A DNA stretch of 64,000 nucleotides, taken from Cupriavidus sp. WKF15 (lineage in GTDB: Bacteria > Pseudomonadota > Gammaproteobacteria > Burkholderiales > Burkholderiaceae). Positions 25,935-35,900 of the stretch are shown in pieces (the stretch's first letter is position 1; each line of letters starts with the position of its first letter). The notes under the pieces are model-generated. The model was not told the DNA's origin and ran no database searches. It saw only the letters and a list, made by a program, of their open reading frames with translations. The position numbers and the translations under genes were made by a program. The DNA lies in contig NZ_CP119572.1 in NCBI RefSeq assembly GCF_029278605.1, forward strand, positions 434,001 through 498,000, given 5' to 3'.

Positions 25935-27161
25935 TTATTTCATAGGTGAAGCGAAAGCCGCGCCGGCGCCCGGTTCGGACAGCAGGGTCTGCAGCGCGAG
26001 CAGGCTGTCGAGATTGTGCGCCGGGCGCAGCGCGTCCACATGCGGCAGGATGGCCTGCACGCCGCGCGCCTGCGGTGCGAAGCCCGGGTAGCGCAGCAGC
26101 GGGTTGAGCCAGATGATGCGGTGCGCGAAGCGCCGCAGCCGTGCCATCTCCTGGCTCAGCAGGTCGATGTGCTCGTGGTCCAGGCCGTCGGTGACGAGCA
26201 GCACCGTGGCGCGTCCCGACAGCGTGCGGCGTGCCCACTGGCGGTTGAAGCTTGCGAGCGCCTCGCCAATGCGCGTGCCGCCGGCCCAGTCGCGCACCTG
26301 GCCGGTGATGACGGCCACGGCCTCGTCGGGGTCGCGTTCGCGCAGGGCGCGCGTGATGTTGGTGAGCCGCGTGCCGAACAGGAACACCGACAGCCGCTCG
26401 CGCGAGAGCGTCAGCGCATGGCAGAAGTACAGCACCGCGCGCGAGTACTGGCTCATCGAGCCCGAGATGTCGAGCAGCAACACCACCGGCGGCTTGCGCT
26501 CGGCGTGGCGGCGGTATTTCCAGCGCAGCCACTCGCCGTGCTGGCGCACCGCCAGGCGCGCGCTCGCGCGCAGGTCGGCGCGGGTGCCATTGTTGGCCGG
26601 ACGCAGCCGGCGCGTGCGTTCCATGGCCAGGTGGGCGCGGCGCTTGCGCACCACGTGCTGCAGCGCGCGCCATTCCTGCGCGGTCAGCGTCTCGAAGTCG
26701 CGCTGGGCCAGGCGTTCCTGGTCCGAGAACGTCAGGGGCACCGCGAGCCGTTCGGCTTCGGTCTGCTGCGGGCGCGCGGGCAGGTCGGGCTGGCGTGCCG
26801 CCAGTGCGTCGGCAAGGCGGTTGCTGCGGCGCGGCGGCGGCGCGCCGGCATCGACGCGCGGCAGCAGCATCGCGCGCAGCTTGCCTTCCCAGTCGGGGTC
26901 GCGCCAGAACAGGTCGAAGGCGGCATTGAACAGCGGCCGCTGGTCAGGGCCTGACAGCACCAGTGCGGCCAGCGCCGCACGGACGTCATCGCGCTGGCCG
27001 ATATCCACGAATTGCAGCGCCTCGAGCGCGTCGACCGAATGCGCGGGCGACAGCGCGAAGCCGCCGTCGTGCAGCAGGCGCATGAAATGCGTGACGTTGC
27101 GCGCCAGCACCGGCAGGGCGGGGCCGTGCTTGCCGGCGCGGGCGGGATGCAGCGTGGCCAT
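25935..27161 (-). CDS. coxE: CoxE-like VWA-domain protein
   Basis: 408 residues. The C-terminal half is a VWA domain with an intact MIDAS: LLLDISGSMSQYSRAV (DxSxS), a threonine in FLFGTRLTNITRAL and Asp in VLLVTDGLDH. The N-terminal half is the CoxE/DUF58-like helical region. Together with the MoxR-type ATPase (CoxD) these proteins act as a chaperone pair that matures the copper/sulfur or Mo centre of the Cox enzyme. The start lies three bases after the CoxD-like stop. A FNAAFDLFWRDPDWEGKLR segment is typical of CoxE. Confidence 0.92.
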   Translation of the reverse strand: MATLHPARAGKHGPALPVLARNVTHFMRLLHDGGFALSPAHSVDALEALQFVDIGQRDDVRAALAALVLSGPDQRPLFNAAFDLFWRDPDWEGKLRAMLLPRVDAGAPPPRRSNRLADALAARQPDLPARPQQTEAERLAVPLTFSDQERLAQRDFETLTAQEWRALQHVVRKRRAHLAMERTRRLRPANNGTRADLRASARLAVRQHGEWLRWKYRRHAERKPPVVLLLDISGSMSQYSRAVLYFCHALTLSRERLSVFLFGTRLTNITRALRERDPDEAVAVITGQVRDWAGGTRIGEALASFNRQWARRTLSGRATVLLVTDGLDHEHIDLLSQEMARLRRFAHRIIWLNPLLRYPGFAPQARGVQAILPHVDALRPAHNLDSLLALQTLLSEPGAGAAFASPMK

Positions 27162-27164
27162 GGC

Positions 27165-28061
27165 TCAGGTCGCGGCAGACGTGCCCGCGAGCAGTTCGGC
27201 CACGGTGGGGCCATCGGCGCGGGCCAGGTCATCCTGGTACTTGAGCAGCACGCCGAGCGTGTCGCGCACGGACTGCGGGTCGAGTTCGGTCACGCCCAGC
27301 GCGGACAGCGCGCGGCACCAGTCGATGGCTTCGGCGATGCCGGGCGCCTTGAACAGGTCGATGCCGCGCAGCCGGTGGATGAAATCGACGGCCTGCGCCT
27401 GCAGCCGCGCTGCGGCTTCCGGCGCGCGCGCGGCGACGATCTGCAGTTCGCGCTCGCGTTGCGGATAGCCCATCCACTGGTACAGGCAGCGGCGTTTGAG
27501 CGCGTCGTGGACCTCGCGCGTGCGGTTGGAGGTGACGATGATCAGCGGCGGCCGCTCGGCGCGGATCACGCCGATTTCAGGGATCGATACCTGGTATTCG
27601 GACAGTATCTCCAGCAGGAACGCTTCAAACGGTTCGTCGGCGCGGTCGATCTCGTCGATCAGAAGCACGCGCGGCGCGCCGGGGGCGGCGGGGTCGGGCA
27701 GCAGGGCTTCGAGCAGCGGGCGCTTGAGCAGGTAATCGTCGTGATAGAGCGACTGCGCTTCGGGGCGCTCGCCGCGCGCTTCGGCTACGCGCAGGGCCAT
27801 GATCTGGCGCGGGTAGTCCCACTCGTACAGGGCGCTGGCGGCGTCCAGGCCTTCGTAGCATTGCAGGCGCAGCAGGCGGGTGCCCATGACTTCGGCCATG
27901 GCCTGCGCCAGGGCGGTCTTGCCGACGCCCGGTTCGCCTTCGAGGAACAGCGGGCGCTGCATGCGCAGGGCCAGGTACAGCACGGTCGCGGTTTCGCGGT
28001 CCGCGAAGTACTGGTGGGATGCCAGCTGTGCGAGGGTTTCGTCGATGGAGGTGGGGAGCAT
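27165..28061 (-). CDS. coxD: CoxD-like MoxR AAA+ ATPase
   Basis: 298 residues. Walker A FLEGEPGVGKTALAQAMAE (about 35-53), Walker B VLLIDEIDRADEPFEAFLLE, sensor 1 IIVTSNRTREVHDALKRR. It is of the MoxR group, ATP-driven chaperones that assemble metal-containing complexes together with a VWA partner, here the next gene. In form I systems CoxD installs the bridging sulfur and copper of the active site; form II enzymes lack that copper, so its task here is less clear. It follows coxM after about 100 bases that hold a palindromic repeat, and no good ribosome site is visible. Confidence 0.93.
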   Translation of the reverse strand: MLPTSIDETLAQLASHQYFADRETATVLYLALRMQRPLFLEGEPGVGKTALAQAMAEVMGTRLLRLQCYEGLDAASALYEWDYPRQIMALRVAEARGERPEAQSLYHDDYLLKRPLLEALLPDPAAPGAPRVLLIDEIDRADEPFEAFLLEILSEYQVSIPEIGVIRAERPPLIIVTSNRTREVHDALKRRCLYQWMGYPQRERELQIVAARAPEAAARLQAQAVDFIHRLRGIDLFKAPGIAEAIDWCRALSALGVTELDPQSVRDTLGVLLKYQDDLARADGPTVAELLAGTSAAT

Positions 28062-28097
28062 GAGGGCTGCCGGGTGCGGAGGAAGGCAATGTTTGCT

Positions 28098-28123
28098 CCC
28101 CTCTCCCGCTTGCGGGAGAGGGG
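28098..28123. repeat. Perfect GC-rich palindrome (CCCTCTCCCGC family)
   Basis: CCCCTCTCCCGC (28098-28109), TT, GCGGGAGAGGGG (28112-28123): a perfect 12-bp stem with a two-base centre between coxM and the coxD-like gene. The same core occurs at 63329-63358 and, diverged, at 57629-57656. It may act as a REP-type element, stabilise mRNA ends, or reduce readthrough into the maturation genes. Confidence 0.8.
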
Positions 28124-28164
28124 CTGGAGGAGACTCGCTGAGAGCACCCCCAGGCCGGCAATCG

Positions 28165-28959
28165 CTATCCGGCCGCCTCCACCGCCCTCGCTGCCAGCAC
28201 GGGGATCAAATGTGCCCGGTACTCGGCCGATGCATGCAGATCGCTGTTGAGCCGCGATGGATCGACCTTGACCGCCTTCGCCGCCGCCGGCGTGAAGCTG
28301 GCCGACAGGGCCTGTTCCAGCGGCTGGCAGCGGAACACGCTGTCGGCCGCCCCGGTGACGGCGACGCGCACGTTGCCGCCGGTGCGCGCAACCATTACGC
28401 CGACCAGCGCGAAGCGCGAGGCCGGGTTGCGGAACTTGATGTAGGCGGCCTTCTCGGGGATCGGGAAGCGCACGGCGGTGATCAGCTCGTCAGGCTCCAG
28501 CGCGGTTTCGTAGAGGCCCTTGAAGAAGTCATCGGCCGCAATGGTGCGGCGGTCGGTGACCACGGTGGCGCCCAGGCCCTGCACGGCGGCGGGGTAGCAC
28601 GCGGCGGGATCGTCGTTGGCGAGCGAGCCGCCGATGGTGCCCATGGCGCGTACCTGGCGGTCGCCGATACCGTCGGCCAGCGCGGCCAGCGCGGGAATGC
28701 GCTGGCGTACATCGGCGTTGGCCGCGACGTCGGCGTGGCGCGCGGCGGCGCCGATCACCACATCGTTGCCTTCGACGCGGATGTCGGCCATGCCGGGAAT
28801 GCGGGCCACGTCGATGAGCGTCGACGGCGCGGCGAGGCGCAGCTTCATCGCGGCCAGCAGGCTCTGGCCGCCGGCCAGGAACTTGGCGTCCGGATCGGCC
28901 TTGAGCTTCGCGACGGCCGCCTTGGCATCCGCTGCGCGTTCAAACTGGAATGCGTACAT
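28165..28959 (-). CDS. coxM: Molybdenum hydroxylase FAD subunit (CoxM-like)
   Basis: 264 residues, the medium flavoprotein subunit of the xanthine oxidase family. FAD contacts are FLAGGQSLLAAMKLRLAAP (about 29-47, AGGQS motif) and TIGGSLANDDPA (about 110-121, TIGG motif). A C-terminal CO_deh_flav_C domain runs from about 170. It passes electrons from the iron-sulfur subunit to the quinone pool or another acceptor. The length is a little below Oligotropha CoxM (288). AAGGAAA precedes the ATG. It is third after coxS and coxL, the S-L-M order found in form II clusters. Confidence 0.95.
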   Translation of the reverse strand: MYAFQFERAADAKAAVAKLKADPDAKFLAGGQSLLAAMKLRLAAPSTLIDVARIPGMADIRVEGNDVVIGAAARHADVAANADVRQRIPALAALADGIGDRQVRAMGTIGGSLANDDPAACYPAAVQGLGATVVTDRRTIAADDFFKGLYETALEPDELITAVRFPIPEKAAYIKFRNPASRFALVGVMVARTGGNVRVAVTGAADSVFRCQPLEQALSASFTPAAAKAVKVDPSRLNSDLHASAEYRAHLIPVLAARAVEAAG

Positions 28960-28989
28960 GTCGGTTTCCTTTACGGTTCGTCGGCGGGC

Positions 28990-31374
28990 TCAGGGCTTGG
29001 CGGCCTCGGCGGCCTGGATGGCCTGCCACACGCGGTGCGGCGTGGCGGGCATCTGCAGGTCCTTCACGCCGAGCGGGGACAGCGCATCGACCAGCGCGTT
29101 GATGAAAGCCGGCGGCGAGCCGATGGCGCCGGCCTCGCCGCAGCCCTTCACGCCCAGCGGGTTGTGCGTGCAGGGCGTGCCCTTGGCCGTTTCCACGGTG
29201 AAGTCGGGCAGGTCGGCCGCGCGCGGCATGGCGTAGTCCATGTAGGAGCCGGTCAGCAGCTGGCCGCTGTCGCGGTCGTAAATGCACTGCTCCAGCATGG
29301 CCTGGCCCAGGCCCTGGCCGATGCCGCCGTGTACCTGGCCTTCGACGATCATCGGGTTGATGATGTTGCCGAAGTCGTCGACCGCGGTGAACTTCACCAC
29401 CTGCGATTCGCCGGTGTCCGGATCGACTTCCACCTCGCACACATAGGCACCCGAGGGATACGTGAAGTTGGTCGGATCGTAGAACGCGTTCTCGTTCAGG
29501 CCCGGCTCCAGCTTGTCGAGCGGATAGTTGTGTGGCACGTACGCGCTCAGCGCGACTTCGCCGAAGGTCTTGGTGCGGTCGGTGCCGGCCACGCGGAACA
29601 GGCCGTCGCTGAACTCGATGTCGGCATCGGACGCCTCCAGCAAGTGCGCGGCGATCTTCTTGGCCTTGGCCTCGATCTTGTCCAGCGCCTTCATGATCGC
29701 CGAGCCGCCCACCGCGAGCGAGCGCGAGCCATAGGTGCCCATGCCGAACGGCACGCGGCCGGTATCGCCGTGCACGATCTCGACCGATTCCAGCGCGATG
29801 CCGAGCCGGTCCGCCACGATCTGCGCGAAGGTGGTCTCGTGGCCCTGGCCATGGCTGTGCGAGCCGGTGAACACGGTCACCGTGCCGGTCGGGTGCACGC
29901 GGATCTCGCCGACCTCGAACAGGCCCGCGCGCGCGCCCAGTGCGCCGGCGATGTTCGACGGCGCCAGGCCGCACGCTTCGATGTAGCAGGAGTAGCCGAG
30001 GCCGCGCAGCTTGCCGCGTTGCTTCGCCTCGTTGCGACGGGCAGGAAAGCCCTTCACGTCCGCGAGTTCCTGCGCGCGTGCAAGGCAAGGTTCGTAGTCG
30101 CCGGTGTCGTAGGTCAGGCCGACTGGCGTGGCGTACGGGAACTGGCGGATGAAGTTCTTCCGGCGCAGCTCGGCAGGGTCCGTCTTCAACTCGTGCGCGG
30201 CGGCTTCCACCAGGCGCTCGACCACGTAGGTGGCCTCGGGCCGGCCGGCGCCGCGGTAGGCGTCCACTGGCGCGGTGTTGGTGAATACCGCTTTCACCTC
30301 GGCGTAGATAGCGGGCGTGGCGTATTGTCCGGCCAGCAGCGTCGCGTAGAGGATGGTGGGCACGCTGCTGGCGAAGGTCGACAGGTACGCGCCCATGTTC
30401 GCGGTGGTGTGCACGCGCATGGCCAGGAACTTGCCGTCGCTGTCGAGCGCCAGCTCGGCCCTGGTCACGTGGTCGCGCCCGTGCGCGTCGGTCAGGAACG
30501 ACTCCGAACGTTCTGCGGTCCACTTGATCGGCCGGCCGACCTTTTTCGACGCCCAGGTCAGCGCCACGTCTTCCGGGTACAGGAAGATCTTGGAGCCGAA
30601 GCCGCCGCCAACGTCCGGCGCGATGATGCGCAGCCGCGATTCCGGCAGGCCCAGCACGAAGGCGCCCATCAGCAGGCGTTCCACGTGCGGGTTCTGGTTG
30701 GCCACGTAGACGGTATAGCTGTCGTCCTGGCGCGCGTAGCTGGCGTTGACCGCGCGCGGCTCGATCGCGTTCGGGATCAGCCGGTTGTTGACGATATCGA
30801 GCGTGGTCACGTGCGCCGCTTTTGCAAAGGCGGCGTCGGTAGCGGCCTTGTCGCCGTGGCCCCAGGTGTAGCAGGTATTGGCCGGCACGTCGTCATGCAC
30901 GAGCGTCGAGGCGGTCGCGGCATCGGCGGCGTTGACGACGGCGGGCAGCTCTTCGTAGTCGACCTCGATCTTCTCGGCGGCATCCTTCGCCTGCATCAGC
31001 GTTTCGGCCACCACCAGCGCCACCTGGTCGCCGACATGGCGTACCTTGCCCTGCGCGATGACGGGGTGGGGCGGCTCTTTCATCGGCGAGCCGTCGATGC
31101 TGTGGATCAGCCAGCCGCAGGGCAGGCCGCCCACCTTGTCGGCGGCCATGTCGTCGCCGGTCAGCACGGCGATCACGCCGGGCGAGGCCAGCGCGGCGCT
31201 CTTGTCGATCGACCTGATGCGCGCATGCGCGTGCGGCGAGCGCAGGAAGTAGCCGTAGCTCTGCTGCGGCAGCACGATGTCGTCGGTGTACTGGCCGTTG
31301 CCGGTCAGGAAGCGGAAGTCTTCCTTGCGCTTGACCGCCGTGCCGACGAATTTTTGCGATTCGGGTGCGTTCAT
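28990..31374 (-). CDS. coxL: Molybdenum hydroxylase large subunit, form II CoxL
   Basis: 794 residues, the catalytic subunit that binds molybdopterin cytosine dinucleotide. The sequence starts [20 protein letters not shown] and contains DVGGGFGSK and the active-site loop AYRGAGR at residues 372-378. Form I CO dehydrogenases have AYxCSFR there, with the cysteine that binds copper; this protein has no cysteine in the loop. The catalytic glutamate is Glu747 in [14 protein letters not shown]. The form II group is widespread in Proteobacteria, and its true substrate is mostly unknown; slow or no CO oxidation has been reported for several. AAGGGAG precedes the ATG. The gene follows coxS by 12 bases. 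Confidence 0.95.
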   Translation of the reverse strand: MNAPESQKFVGTAVKRKEDFRFLTGNGQYTDDIVLPQQSYGYFLRSPHAHARIRSIDKSAALASPGVIAVLTGDDMAADKVGGLPCGWLIHSIDGSPMKEPPHPVIAQGKVRHVGDQVALVVAETLMQAKDAAEKIEVDYEELPAVVNAADAATASTLVHDDVPANTCYTWGHGDKAATDAAFAKAAHVTTLDIVNNRLIPNAIEPRAVNASYARQDDSYTVYVANQNPHVERLLMGAFVLGLPESRLRIIAPDVGGGFGSKIFLYPEDVALTWASKKVGRPIKWTAERSESFLTDAHGRDHVTRAELALDSDGKFLAMRVHTTANMGAYLSTFASSVPTILYATLLAGQYATPAIYAEVKAVFTNTAPVDAYRGAGRPEATYVVERLVEAAAHELKTDPAELRRKNFIRQFPYATPVGLTYDTGDYEPCLARAQELADVKGFPARRNEAKQRGKLRGLGYSCYIEACGLAPSNIAGALGARAGLFEVGEIRVHPTGTVTVFTGSHSHGQGHETTFAQIVADRLGIALESVEIVHGDTGRVPFGMGTYGSRSLAVGGSAIMKALDKIEAKAKKIAAHLLEASDADIEFSDGLFRVAGTDRTKTFGEVALSAYVPHNYPLDKLEPGLNENAFYDPTNFTYPSGAYVCEVEVDPDTGESQVVKFTAVDDFGNIINPMIVEGQVHGGIGQGLGQAMLEQCIYDRDSGQLLTGSYMDYAMPRAADLPDFTVETAKGTPCTHNPLGVKGCGEAGAIGSPPAFINALVDALSPLGVKDLQMPATPHRVWQAIQAAEAAKP

Positions 31375-31386
31375 GGCTGGGCTCCC

Positions 31387-31887
31387 TTACTCTGCGCTCG
31401 CGGCGGTGCCCGCGCGCATGGCGGCCTGGCCCTGCTGCACGGCCTTGACGATGTTGTGGTAGCCCGTGCAGCGGCACAGGTTGCCTTCGAGCTGCTGGCG
31501 GATGGCGGTGGCATCGGCGTCCGGCTGGGCCTTGACCAGCGCGGTGGCCGCCATGACCATGCCCGGCGTGCAGAAACCGCATTGCAGGCCGTGGCATTCG
31601 CGGAAGGCTTCCTGCATCGGATGCAGGCCATTGCCGATCTTGTCGCCGGCCAGTCCTTCGATCGTCGTGACCTGGGCGCCATCGGCCTGCACGGCGAGGA
31701 TATTGCAGGACTTGACCGCGCGTCCGTCCAGGTGGATCGTGCAGGCGCCGCACTGCGCGGTATCGCAGCCGACGTGCGTACCGGTCAGGCGCAACTGGTC
31801 GCGCAGGAACTGGACGAGGAGGGTATTGGGTTCTACCTGCGCGTCAACGGCCTTGCCATTGACCGTCAGGCGGATCGGAATCGGCAT
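31387..31887 (-). CDS. coxS: Molybdenum hydroxylase [2Fe-2S] subunit (CoxS-like)
   Basis: 166 residues with both iron-sulfur clusters of the family. The plant-ferredoxin-type cluster uses the cysteines in [18 protein letters not shown] and the later SCNIL; the second uses CGFCTPGMV and [11 protein letters not shown] in the four-helix domain. It relays electrons from the molybdenum site to FAD on CoxM. I set the start at 31887 ([11 protein letters not shown]) because GGAG lies six bases upstream; an ATG four codons earlier has that GGAG inside the coding sequence. First gene of the operon, divergent from the yqaA-like gene with about 265 bases between that hold no clear promoter. Confidence 0.95.
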   Translation of the reverse strand: MPIPIRLTVNGKAVDAQVEPNTLLVQFLRDQLRLTGTHVGCDTAQCGACTIHLDGRAVKSCNILAVQADGAQVTTIEGLAGDKIGNGLHPMQEAFRECHGLQCGFCTPGMVMAATALVKAQPDADATAIRQQLEGNLCRCTGYHNIVKAVQQGQAAMRAGTAASAE

Positions 31888-32153
31888 GCTTGTCTCCATG
31901 TGGGTGGACGCGCATGACCAACTCCCCGAAATCCCGAAAAAAACAGCGCGGGACTGGCCACGACGCGGTACTGCCGTTTGCTACGGCTATTTCGTGATAT
32001 TGGTGCTGCCGGTGCTGCCCACGGCGACTGCCGTGCGGGAGGAAAACTCCCGGCGGCCGCGAACGTTTGGCCGCGACGGGCTCTAACAGTTAATCACAAA
32101 TCGCCGGGCGCTGCCATGCGGGTTGCCCGTGCCCCGAAAGGGGGGCGGCTAGA

Positions 32154-32777
32154 ATGGTTGACGCCACCCAGGCACTACCCGATACCCGGCATCACGACAT
32201 GGAAGCCTTCTTCGACTGGCTGTTCGACATCGTCGCCCTCCCCAAGGTGGGCCTGCCCGCCATCTTCGTCGTCAGCCTGGTGTCGGCCACGCTGCTGCCG
32301 CTCGGCTCGGAACCGGCGGTGTTCGGCTATATCAAGCTCAATCCGCACATGTTCTGGCCGGCGGTGGTGGTGGCCACGCTCGGCAATACGGCCGGCGGCG
32401 CCATCGACTGGTGGCTTGGCTATGCGGCCAAGCTCGCGCTGGTGCGCTACCGCAAGCGGCGCCAGGAGCGCGAGCACGAGCAGGAACACCTCCAACATCG
32501 CAAGCACGTGCGCAAGCCCACCAAGCCGAAGCTCGATGCGCGCTATTTCCACTGGATGCGGCGGCTGGGCCCGCCCACGCTGCTGGCATCGTGGTTGCCG
32601 GCCATTGGTGATCCATTGTGCACTCTGGCGGGTTGGCTGCGACTGTCGTTCTGGCCGAGCCTGGCCTATATGGCGATCGGCAAATTCCTGCGCTATCTGG
32701 CCATGACTGCCAGCCTGCTGTGGATTCCTGACAGTTTTTGGCACAACATTGCCGAAATCTTCCGGGCGTGGTTCTGA
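32154..32777 (+). CDS. YqaA/DedA-family (SNARE-associated) membrane protein
   Basis: 207 residues with several membrane helices: IFVVSLVSATLLPLGSEPAVF, FWPAVVVATLGNTAGGAIDWWLG, and FWPSLAYMAIGKFLRYLAM. The SNARE-associated/VTT motif region LGNTAGGAIDWWLGY is clear, and a charged cytosolic loop (RKRRQEREHEQEHLQHRK) splits the halves. YqaA-type proteins are small inner-membrane relatives of DedA, which are linked to lipid carrier flipping and envelope stability. ATG at 32154 has GGGGGG nine bases upstream; an ATG at 32199 is a possible later start. It stands alone between the divergent cox operon and the next gene. Confidence 0.87.
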   Translation: MVDATQALPDTRHHDMEAFFDWLFDIVALPKVGLPAIFVVSLVSATLLPLGSEPAVFGYIKLNPHMFWPAVVVATLGNTAGGAIDWWLGYAAKLALVRYRKRRQEREHEQEHLQHRKHVRKPTKPKLDARYFHWMRRLGPPTLLASWLPAIGDPLCTLAGWLRLSFWPSLAYMAIGKFLRYLAMTASLLWIPDSFWHNIAEIFRAWF

Positions 32778-32871
32778 ATCCTTGTGTGGATCATGGCGCA
32801 TAAAGCGGCGCTAAACCCTTGTTCCGACTCGGGTTGTGCCGTGTTGCGGTGCGGCGAAACCGCGCCATGCA

Positions 32872-32877
32872 GTACAA
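32872..32877 (+). promoter_or_regulatory. Possible -10 element before the FAD/Fe-S dehydrogenase gene
   Basis: TACAAT occurs about 60 bases upstream of the ATG at 32937, in an otherwise GC-rich stretch. The base 17 upstream begins TGCGGC, which is a poor -35, so the promoter would be weak or activator-dependent. Confidence 0.3.
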
Positions 32878-32936
32878 TCGCCCTTTAATGAACGATCGGC
32901 GCACACCTCCAGTGCGCAGCAGGAAGCGGTCCCCCC

Positions 32937-35900
32937 ATGAACGCCCCACTCGTGCTCGACGCCAAGCTGGCCGCGCAGGACGCCCCGCCGCGCCTGCGTG
33001 AAATTCCCTATAACTACACGTCCTTCTCGGACCGCGAGATTGTCATCCGCCTGCTGGGCGATGAGGCCTGGCGCATCCTGGACGAACTGCGCAGCGAGCG
33101 CCGTACCGGCCGTTCGGCGCGCATGCTGTACGAGGTGCTGGGCGATATCTGGGTGGTACGCCGCAACCCGTACCTGCAGGACGACCTGCTCGAGAACCCC
33201 AAGCGCCGCCAGATGCTGGTGAGCGCGCTGCACCACCGCCTGAGCGAGATCGAGAAGCGCCGTGCCGCCGACCGTGCCGAGCACGCCGAGCCTGCCGCCG
33301 AAGACCGCTCGCACCGCGTGGAGCAACTGGTCGCCTTCGCCAAGCAGGCAGTTGAGGACTTCAAGAACGAGTTCGCCGCCGCCTACGACCTGCGCAAGCG
33401 CGCGCAGCGCGTGCTGGGCCGCGTCACGCAGAAGGACAACATCAAGTTCGACGGCCTGTCGCGTGTTTCGCACGTGACCGACGCTACAGACTGGCGCGTG
33501 GAATATCCGTTCGTCGTGCTGACGCCGGACACCGAGGAAGAGATCGCCGGCCTGGTCAAGGGCTGCTTCGAGCTCGGCCTGACCATCATCCCGCGCGGGG
33601 GCGGCACCGGCTATACCGGCGGCGCCGTGCCGCTGACGCCGATGAGCGCGGTCATCAATACCGAGAAGCTGGAACAGCTCGGCCCGGTCGAGCAGACCGA
33701 CATGCCGGGCGTCTCGCACAAGGTTGCCACCATCTTCTCTGGCGCCGGCGTGGTGACGCGCCGCGTGGCCGACGCCGCCGACAAGGCCGGCCTGGTGTTC
33801 GCGGTGGACCCGACCTCGATCGACGCATCGTGCATCGGCGGCAACGTCGCCATGAACGCCGGTGGCAAGAAGGCCGTGCTGTGGGGCACCGCGCTGGACA
33901 ACCTGGCCTGGTGGCGCATGGTCGATCCGGAAGGCAACTGGCTGGAAGTCACGCGCCTGGACCACAACCTGGGCAAGATCCACGACGTGCCGGTCGCCAC
34001 CTTCGAGCTGAAGTGGTCCGACGGCAACCGTGCGCCGGGCGAGAAGGTGCTGCGCACCGAGACGCTCGCGATCGAGGGCCGCAAGTTCCGCAAGGAAGGC
34101 CTGGGCAAGGACGTTACCGACAAGTTCCTGGCGGGCCTGCCCGGCGTGCAGAAGGAAGGCTGCGACGGCATCATCACCAGCGCGCGCTGGATCCTGCACC
34201 GCATGCCGAAGTTCATCCGTACCGTGTGCCTGGAGTTCTTCGGCCAGGCGCGCGATGCGATTCCGAGCATCGTCGAGATCAAGGACTTCCTCGACGCCGA
34301 GTCGAAAAAGCCGGGCGGCGCCATCCTTGCCGGCCTGGAGCACCTGGACGAGCGCTACCTGCGCGCGGTCGGCTACGCCACCAAGAGCAAGCGCAACGCC
34401 TTCCCGAAGATGGTGCTGATCGGCGACATCGTCGGCGACGATGAAGACGCCGTGGCGCGCGCCACTTCGGAAGTGATCCGCATGGCCAACGGCAAGAGCG
34501 GCGAAGGCTTTATCGCCGTGAGCCCCGAGGCCCGCAAGAAATTCTGGCTCGACCGTTCGCGCACCGCCGCCATCGCGCGGCATACCAACGCCTTCAAGAT
34601 CAATGAAGACGTGGTGATCCCGCTGCCGCGCATGGGCGAGTACACCGACGGCATCGAGCGCATCAACATCGAACTGTCGATCAAGAACAAGCTCGCGCTG
34701 GTCGACGCGCTCGAGGCCTTCTTCGCGCGCGGCAACCTGCCGCTCGGCCGCAGCGACGACGCCAACGAGATCCCGAGCGCCGAACTGCTCGAAGACCGCG
34801 TGCAGCACGCGCTCACGCTGCTGCGCGAGATCCGCGCGCGCTGGCGCTACCTGCAGGACCGCCTCGACACGCCGCTGGCCACCGCCAAGGCGTCGCTGAT
34901 CGGGCACGGCCTGGGCCTGCTCGGCCAGGCCTTCGACGCGCGCCTGGCGCAGCAGCCGGATGCCAATGTGTTCCACCTGCTGCAGGACCGCACCATCCGC
35001 GTGTCCTGGAAGGGCGAAGTGCGCGCCGAGCTGCGCAAGATCTTCAATGGCGGCGAGTTCAAGCCGATCCTCGACGAGGCGCAGGCGATCCACAAGGAGG
35101 TGTTGCGCGGCCGTGTGTTCGTGGCGCTGCACATGCACGCCGGCGACGGCAACGTGCACACCAATATCCCAGTCAACTCCGACAACTACGAGATGCTCCA
35201 GGATGCCCACCGCGCGGTGGCCCGCATCATGGACCTGGCGCGCTCGCTCGACGGCGTAATTTCCGGCGAGCACGGCATCGGCATCACCAAGCTCGAGTTC
35301 CTGACCGAGGAAGAGATCGGCGACTTCCGCGTCTACAAGCAGAAGGTCGATCCGCAGGGCCGTTTCAACAAGGGCAAGCTGCTGCCGGGCGCGGACCTGC
35401 GCAATGCATACACGCCGTCGTTCGGCCTGATGGGACATGAGTCCATCATCATGCAGCAGAGCGACATCGGCGCCATTGCCGACAGCGTCAAGGACTGCCT
35501 GCGCTGCGGCAAGTGCAAGCCGGTGTGCGCCACGCACGTGCCGCGCGCCAACCTGCTGTACAGCCCGCGCAACAAGATCCTGGCGACTTCGCTGCTGGTC
35601 GAGGCCTTCCTGTACGAGGAGCAGACCCGCCGCGGCGTGTCGATCAAGCACTGGGACGAGTTCTCGGACGTGGCCGATCACTGCACGGTGTGCCACAAGT
35701 GCGCGACGCCGTGCCCGGTGAAGATCGACTTCGGCGACGTGTCGATGAACATGCGCAACCTGCTGCGCAAGATGGGGCAGAAGAAGTTCAACCCCGGCAC
35801 AGCCGCGTCGATGTTCTTCCTGAACGCCACCAGCCCGGAAACGATCAACCTGACCCGCAAGGTCATGATCGACTGGGGCTACAAGGCGCAGCGCCTGGGC

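Noticed and set aside
28990..31374. True aerobic CO dehydrogenase (form I)
   Set aside because: The active-site loop is AYRGAGR with no cysteine for copper, and the subunit order is S-L-M.
27880..31917. A very long open frame on the plus strand antisense to the cox genes
   Set aside because: It is the mirror of the strong codon bias of coxD, coxM, coxL and coxS; its translation is low-complexity (Arg/His/Ala-rich) with no domain.
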